From assembly GCA_031289865.1 (NCBI GenBank), contig JAITOQ010000035.1, positions 1-6,102 on the forward strand: a stretch of DNA of 6,102 bases, in the 5' to 3' direction. Origin of the DNA: Clostridiales bacterium (lineage in GTDB: Bacteria > Bacillota > Clostridia > Christensenellales > JAISNN01). Shown piece by piece: positions 2,979 to 6,102 of the stretch. The notes beneath the pieces are model-generated. The model was not told where the DNA came from and ran no database searches. It saw only the letters and a list, made by a program, of their open reading frames with translations. The translations under genes were made by a program, and so were the position numbers. Within the stretch, counting starts at the first letter, position 1. Each line of letters starts with the position of its first letter.

Positions 2979-5735
2979 ATGACCGCAGAACTTATGAAAA
3001 AAGTTAAAAACGCTATTCTTGACAACAGACTTGTCGGGAATGCATCTTTTTCTGATGAGGAATATGAAAACCTACTCGAATATATCCGAGGCTTTTCGTT
3101 GACTTATGTGAGTGGGCAAAACTCACGTCTTTACGGAGATTATGTTATACATTTTGTTGCGCTTGTCGAAATAGCAAAGCGGTGGAAAAAGATCGATGAT
3201 GACGAGAGCGATGAGAGCGGCTTTTGGGCGTTTGTTTTCAAGACAATCGGCATAGACGAATACAACCCAAAGCTATACAAAGAATATGCTGATTTGATTA
3301 TTGAGCTTGGATGGACAAATAATATACTAATAGCGAATACGGCAAAAAAATACTGGGCGACCCTTATGATGCACGCATTCGCCCCGATAAGTAGTATTTA
3401 CGCTTTTCTGGACTTAAGCTACAACATATACCGCAAGGATTTAGATTTCAATTATACCGAGGATGACAAAGGTGTTTGTGAGCTTGCAACAATACGTTTT
3501 TGTGAGATTTTGCAGAGCTCGGTAGGAAACGACAAGACAGTTTCTATCGGCTCTAATACATACAACGTCAAAATCGGCTTGCGCACTCTTGCGATGAATG
3601 ACGCAACGCAAAATGAGTTTGTTGCCTTGCTCGATAAAACGCTTGAAACCATAAACAAGTTATTTCATGAGCAATCATTCAAGCCGAAAAGTTATTTTGA
3701 AAGCCTAATATGTGATTGGTGGCAAAGCAAGTTGGCGGAAATTGTAATTGACCGTAAGACCGGACGCAGTAGTATGCTCGCTGTTTCTAAACAAAGTATT
3801 ACGGCTAAATTTATACGCGATGATGACGAGGTTAATTTGGTGATTCCGCCTATACGGCTAAATATCTGTGCAGCGAGTACGGTTTTGCTTACAGTGTATG
3901 CTGGCGATAATTACGAAATGCGTGTGTCCGAGCAGTTATTTACAAAGATAGGCGAGTTGACAATTACGACGAAGCAAAAGGAAATCGATCTAAATACATT
4001 GTTTCAAGGCAATGAGGTAGTAAAGATTAGAGTTGAGATAACCGAAAACGGCATAATTATTTTTGATAAAAAGATTGACAAAGAATTTATTCTTTTCGAT
4101 GGTGAAAATGAGGTTTTAAGCCAAATAAACAAGACAAACAATTACTTCGTGTACGCGAGAGATATTGATGCGCTCAAAACGCCTGCTGATATATCCACAC
4201 ATGCAAGTAATTTATATAACATTTATCCCAAGGATAGCGAAACGTTGTCGGGCGTAGTGCAACGAGTTTTCTTCGTGGACAAAACGGGTATGGAGAGCAA
4301 TAAGGATGCCGTTTGTTTGATTGGAGAATTGTTCGACTGTGAATGGCGCCTTGGGGACATCGGTTGCGCAGTGTTTAGCGAGCAAGTTAGTTTATTGCTC
4401 ACCGATGAAATTGCCGTAAACGGTTTGGTTTTGACCGTTGATACCAAGCGAATTTTACTTTCAAACATTACAAGCCGACAAGAAGATGGCTATCTGTTTT
4501 TTGACATAACGGATTACATATCGAAATCAGAACCGTCTGAAGTTTCGGTCTATTCGCATTTAAAGGGAAAGCCGTTGATGTGCAAGAATATTGTGGTGTT
4601 CCCGACATTGAGCATTGCACTTTCAAAGGCGGCTTTTTACGAAAACGGCGAAAAGAAACTAACGATTTCCGTTAACGGCGAGAGTAGGGTTTTTAGTTGG
4701 GACAACACGCAAACCGAAGTCGTTTATCCGCTTAACGATGGCGATCTCATAATAAAAGTTCCGTATACTCGATGGCGGGTTGACGATAAATCATGGTGCA
4801 ATGAGCCATTCAATAAGAAGTTGTGGTACAAAAAACATTTTCACAACGGCTCGCTTTTGGAAATTGACTCCGCTGTTGATATGGGAAACGCAACACTATT
4901 GTCCGTGATAGACGGTCAACTAACGAACGGACAGTCGGAAATCGTGGAGCGAAATAAGGTAAACGGCAAATTCGAAATAGGAAAATACATTTTTTCGCAC
5001 GAACACAAGCAAAAAATAATGTTTTTGTTGAAATCGAATAAAGGCGCAAGACCGGTTGAATTATTTATCGTTGCAACCGAGGAATACTTTGAATACTCGC
5101 CGATAGGCATTTACGAAAACAGAGTAATGTTTTTAGGTGACAACGATTTTATTGGGGCGGATGGGAGAAAATTTACTATTGAATTCAGATGTGTCGGGAA
5201 AGAACCGATTACCGTCGAGTCGAACTCTTTGGTTGGAGGCATGATTTCTGACATAGATGAAGGGATATATTGGGTAAGAGTTTTGTCAAAAGACGGTGGG
5301 CTGTTCACAAAACAAGAGAAAGTTTTTTGGCAGGGCGAATTTGTATTTGGCGATAAAGACAAACTAAAACTTTCAGACATCGTCTTAAACATATCGCCGA
5401 TTTGTGGAATCGGTGTTATAAGTGATTTTTGGAAAACAAGCAAAGCCGGATATCGAATTTCAAAACTTGCAAGGGCGAAATCCGATGCGGACACTTATAT
5501 TGGGAAGATATATTACATAGACAAGGCAAAGTGCAAAAAAAATGTAGGCGGGGTTAGCTCGTGTAAAGTTGAGATAATATCGCCCTCAGCGTTGAGAATT
5601 CTTGTTGCAGACAATAGCGGCGGATATACTCAAAAACTCACTTTTGATGCAAGTTCAAAATGCATTAGAGAACCCAACGCTCCAACTCTATTTTCAATAA
5701 CCAATTATAATTTTTTAGAGGTGAAAGATGTTTAA
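2979..5735 (+). CDS. Large protein of unknown function, candidate DruH-like partner of the downstream helicase
   Basis: A 918-residue, probably cytosolic protein with no signal peptide or membrane helices. AAGGGGGA (2963-2970) lies 8 bases before the ATG. Residues 1 to about 255 look helical and rich in aromatics; notable are IAKRWKKI (65-72), a GFWAFVF segment (81-87), KKYWATLMMHAFAP (123-136) and CDWWQSKLAEI (245-255). From about residue 270 to the C-terminus, alternating hydrophobic and polar residues with many glycines and asparagines suggest a chain of beta-sandwich domains. I see no nuclease, ATPase or protease motif. A large unknown protein followed by a DEAD/DEAH helicase matches the plan of Druantia type III (DruH with DruE). 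I associate the N-terminal helical pattern with such helicase-linked proteins from memory only. It overlaps the helicase gene by 8 bp, so the two are probably produced together. Expression should depend on the leader attenuator. Confidence 0.6.
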   Translation: MTAELMKKVKNAILDNRLVGNASFSDEEYENLLEYIRGFSLTYVSGQNSRLYGDYVIHFVALVEIAKRWKKIDDDESDESGFWAFVFKTIGIDEYNPKLYKEYADLIIELGWTNNILIANTAKKYWATLMMHAFAPISSIYAFLDLSYNIYRKDLDFNYTEDDKGVCELATIRFCEILQSSVGNDKTVSIGSNTYNVKIGLRTLAMNDATQNEFVALLDKTLETINKLFHEQSFKPKSYFESLICDWWQSKLAEIVIDRKTGRSSMLAVSKQSITAKFIRDDDEVNLVIPPIRLNICAASTVLLTVYAGDNYEMRVSEQLFTKIGELTITTKQKEIDLNTLFQGNEVVKIRVEITENGIIIFDKKIDKEFILFDGENEVLSQINKTNNYFVYARDIDALKTPADISTHASNLYNIYPKDSETLSGVVQRVFFVDKTGMESNKDAVCLIGELFDCEWRLGDIGCAVFSEQVSLLLTDEIAVNGLVLTVDTKRILLSNITSRQEDGYLFFDITDYISKSEPSEVSVYSHLKGKPLMCKNIVVFPTLSIALSKAAFYENGEKKLTISVNGESRVFSWDNTQTEVVYPLNDGDLIIKVPYTRWRVDDKSWCNEPFNKKLWYKKHFHNGSLLEIDSAVDMGNATLLSVIDGQLTNGQSEIVERNKVNGKFEIGKYIFSHEHKQKIMFLLKSNKGARPVELFIVATEEYFEYSPIGIYENRVMFLGDNDFIGADGRKFTIEFRCVGKEPITVESNSLVGGMISDIDEGIYWVRVLSKDGGLFTKQEKVFWQGEFVFGDKDKLKLSDIVLNISPICGIGVISDFWKTSKAGYRISKLARAKSDADTYIGKIYYIDKAKCKKNVGGVSSCKVEIISPSALRILVADNSGGYTQKLTFDASSKCIREPNAPTLFSITNYNFLEVKDV
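5717..5724 (+). promoter_or_regulatory. Ribosome binding site of the helicase gene, inside the upstream gene
   Basis: AGAGGTGA, within the last codons of the 918-residue protein gene, lies just before ATG 5728. This placement supports that ATG and translational coupling between the two genes. Confidence 0.6.
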
Positions 5736-6102
5736 TCCTGCAAAAGCGGCAGATGAAATAAAAAAAGAATATATGGGGTACATTTCGACTACCTTTCATT
5801 TCCGCAACCAAGAATTGCAAAAACGCTTAGGAAACGAGCTTGATAATACCGTTTCAAACGGACCCTTTGTTGAAATTAAAGATACATTTGTCACGGGTAA
5901 ATCCATTGAAGAGATGATTGTAGGCGGAATGTTATCACCGCTGTTTAGAAATTTAGAGAGCGGTAAGCGTTATGAGGCTAAGTTGCCTATTTCGCGTCCG
6001 TTATATTTGCACCAAGAAAAAGCGATAGAAAAAATTGTTGCGGGTAAAAATATTGTAGTTTCGACGGGTACAGGAAGCGGCAAAACAAACTGTTTCTTAA
6101 TC
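5728..6102 (+). CDS. DEAD/DEAH-box helicase (DruE/DUF1998-like candidate), 3' end outside window
   Basis: The first 125 residues are visible and the frame is open at the window edge. The N-terminal segment FNPAKAADEIKKEYMGYIS, then TTFHFRNQELQKRL (21-34), is a helical start of a kind I associate with large superfamily 2 helicases that carry a C-terminal DUF1998 domain. RPLYLHQEKAI (90-100) is a Q-motif-like element with Q96. VVSTGTGSGKT (110-120) is Walker A (motif I), which binds ATP. The DEAH, SAT and QxxGR motifs and any DUF1998 domain would lie beyond the window. It should be an ATP-driven nucleic-acid translocase. In Druantia, DISARM and related anti-phage systems such helicases act with partner proteins on foreign DNA. 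The start ATG overlaps the upstream gene by 8 bp. 'SF2 helicase' is firm; the defence assignment is inference. Confidence 0.88.
   Translation, partial: MFNPAKAADEIKKEYMGYISTTFHFRNQELQKRLGNELDNTVSNGPFVEIKDTFVTGKSIEEMIVGGMLSPLFRNLESGKRYEAKLPISRPLYLHQEKAIEKIVAGKNIVVSTGTGSGKTNCFLI

Noticed and set aside
3452..5494. Reverse-strand frames inside the 918-residue protein gene
   Set aside because: All are antisense to a long intact gene and lack start signals or recognisable domains.

Overview
The window is bacterial DNA of moderate to low GC. It has strong Shine-Dalgarno sequences (GGAGGAGG, AAGGGGGA), a near-consensus TTGACA/TATATA promoter with an extended TG, tightly packed genes all on the + strand, and a widespread intergenic repeat. 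Together these suggest a Bacillota (clostridial) genome, possibly from a metagenome. The host assignment is inference. Gene content and an irregular AT-rich centre point to an accessory or defence-type locus.

Left part (1-2141): a row of short-spaced genes. A 5'-truncated AbiEii/AbiGii-type nucleotidyltransferase overlaps a calcineurin-like metallophosphoesterase by ATGA. Ten bases later comes a small broken gene (1447-1776), which reads as one protein of about 100 residues if two 13-bp tandem insertions and one extra base are removed. Five bases after its stop is an unrecognised 119-residue protein (1782-2141).

Middle (2142-2822): about 680 bases with no convincing full-size gene. It holds a GC-richer block with a hairpin, two direct copies of the dispersed TGTCATTCTGAGCG repeat, an AT-rich stretch, and then a well-formed promoter (2633-2661). 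The transcript leader has a 16-codon ORF ending Lys-Lys-Arg-Arg-stop. Eight bases after that stop lies an intrinsic terminator, followed by a second hairpin whose 3' arm can also pair with the terminator's 3' arm. This is the layout of a transcription attenuator controlling the operon to its right.

Right part (2823-6102): a small gene with a very strong ribosome binding site, apparently frameshifted; a 918-residue protein of unknown function with a helical N-terminal part and a long probable beta-rich remainder; and, overlapping its end by 8 bp, the start of a DEAD/DEAH-box helicase (Walker A STGTGSGKT) that runs out of the window. A large unknown protein followed by such a helicase resembles two-gene anti-phage modules of the Druantia type III kind (DruH-DruE). 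That assignment is inference, because the decisive C-terminal part of the helicase is outside the window.

The most interesting reading is a ribosome-monitored attenuator in front of a candidate defence operon. The number of frame-breaking indels in the small genes indicates either decay of the accessory region or sequence errors.
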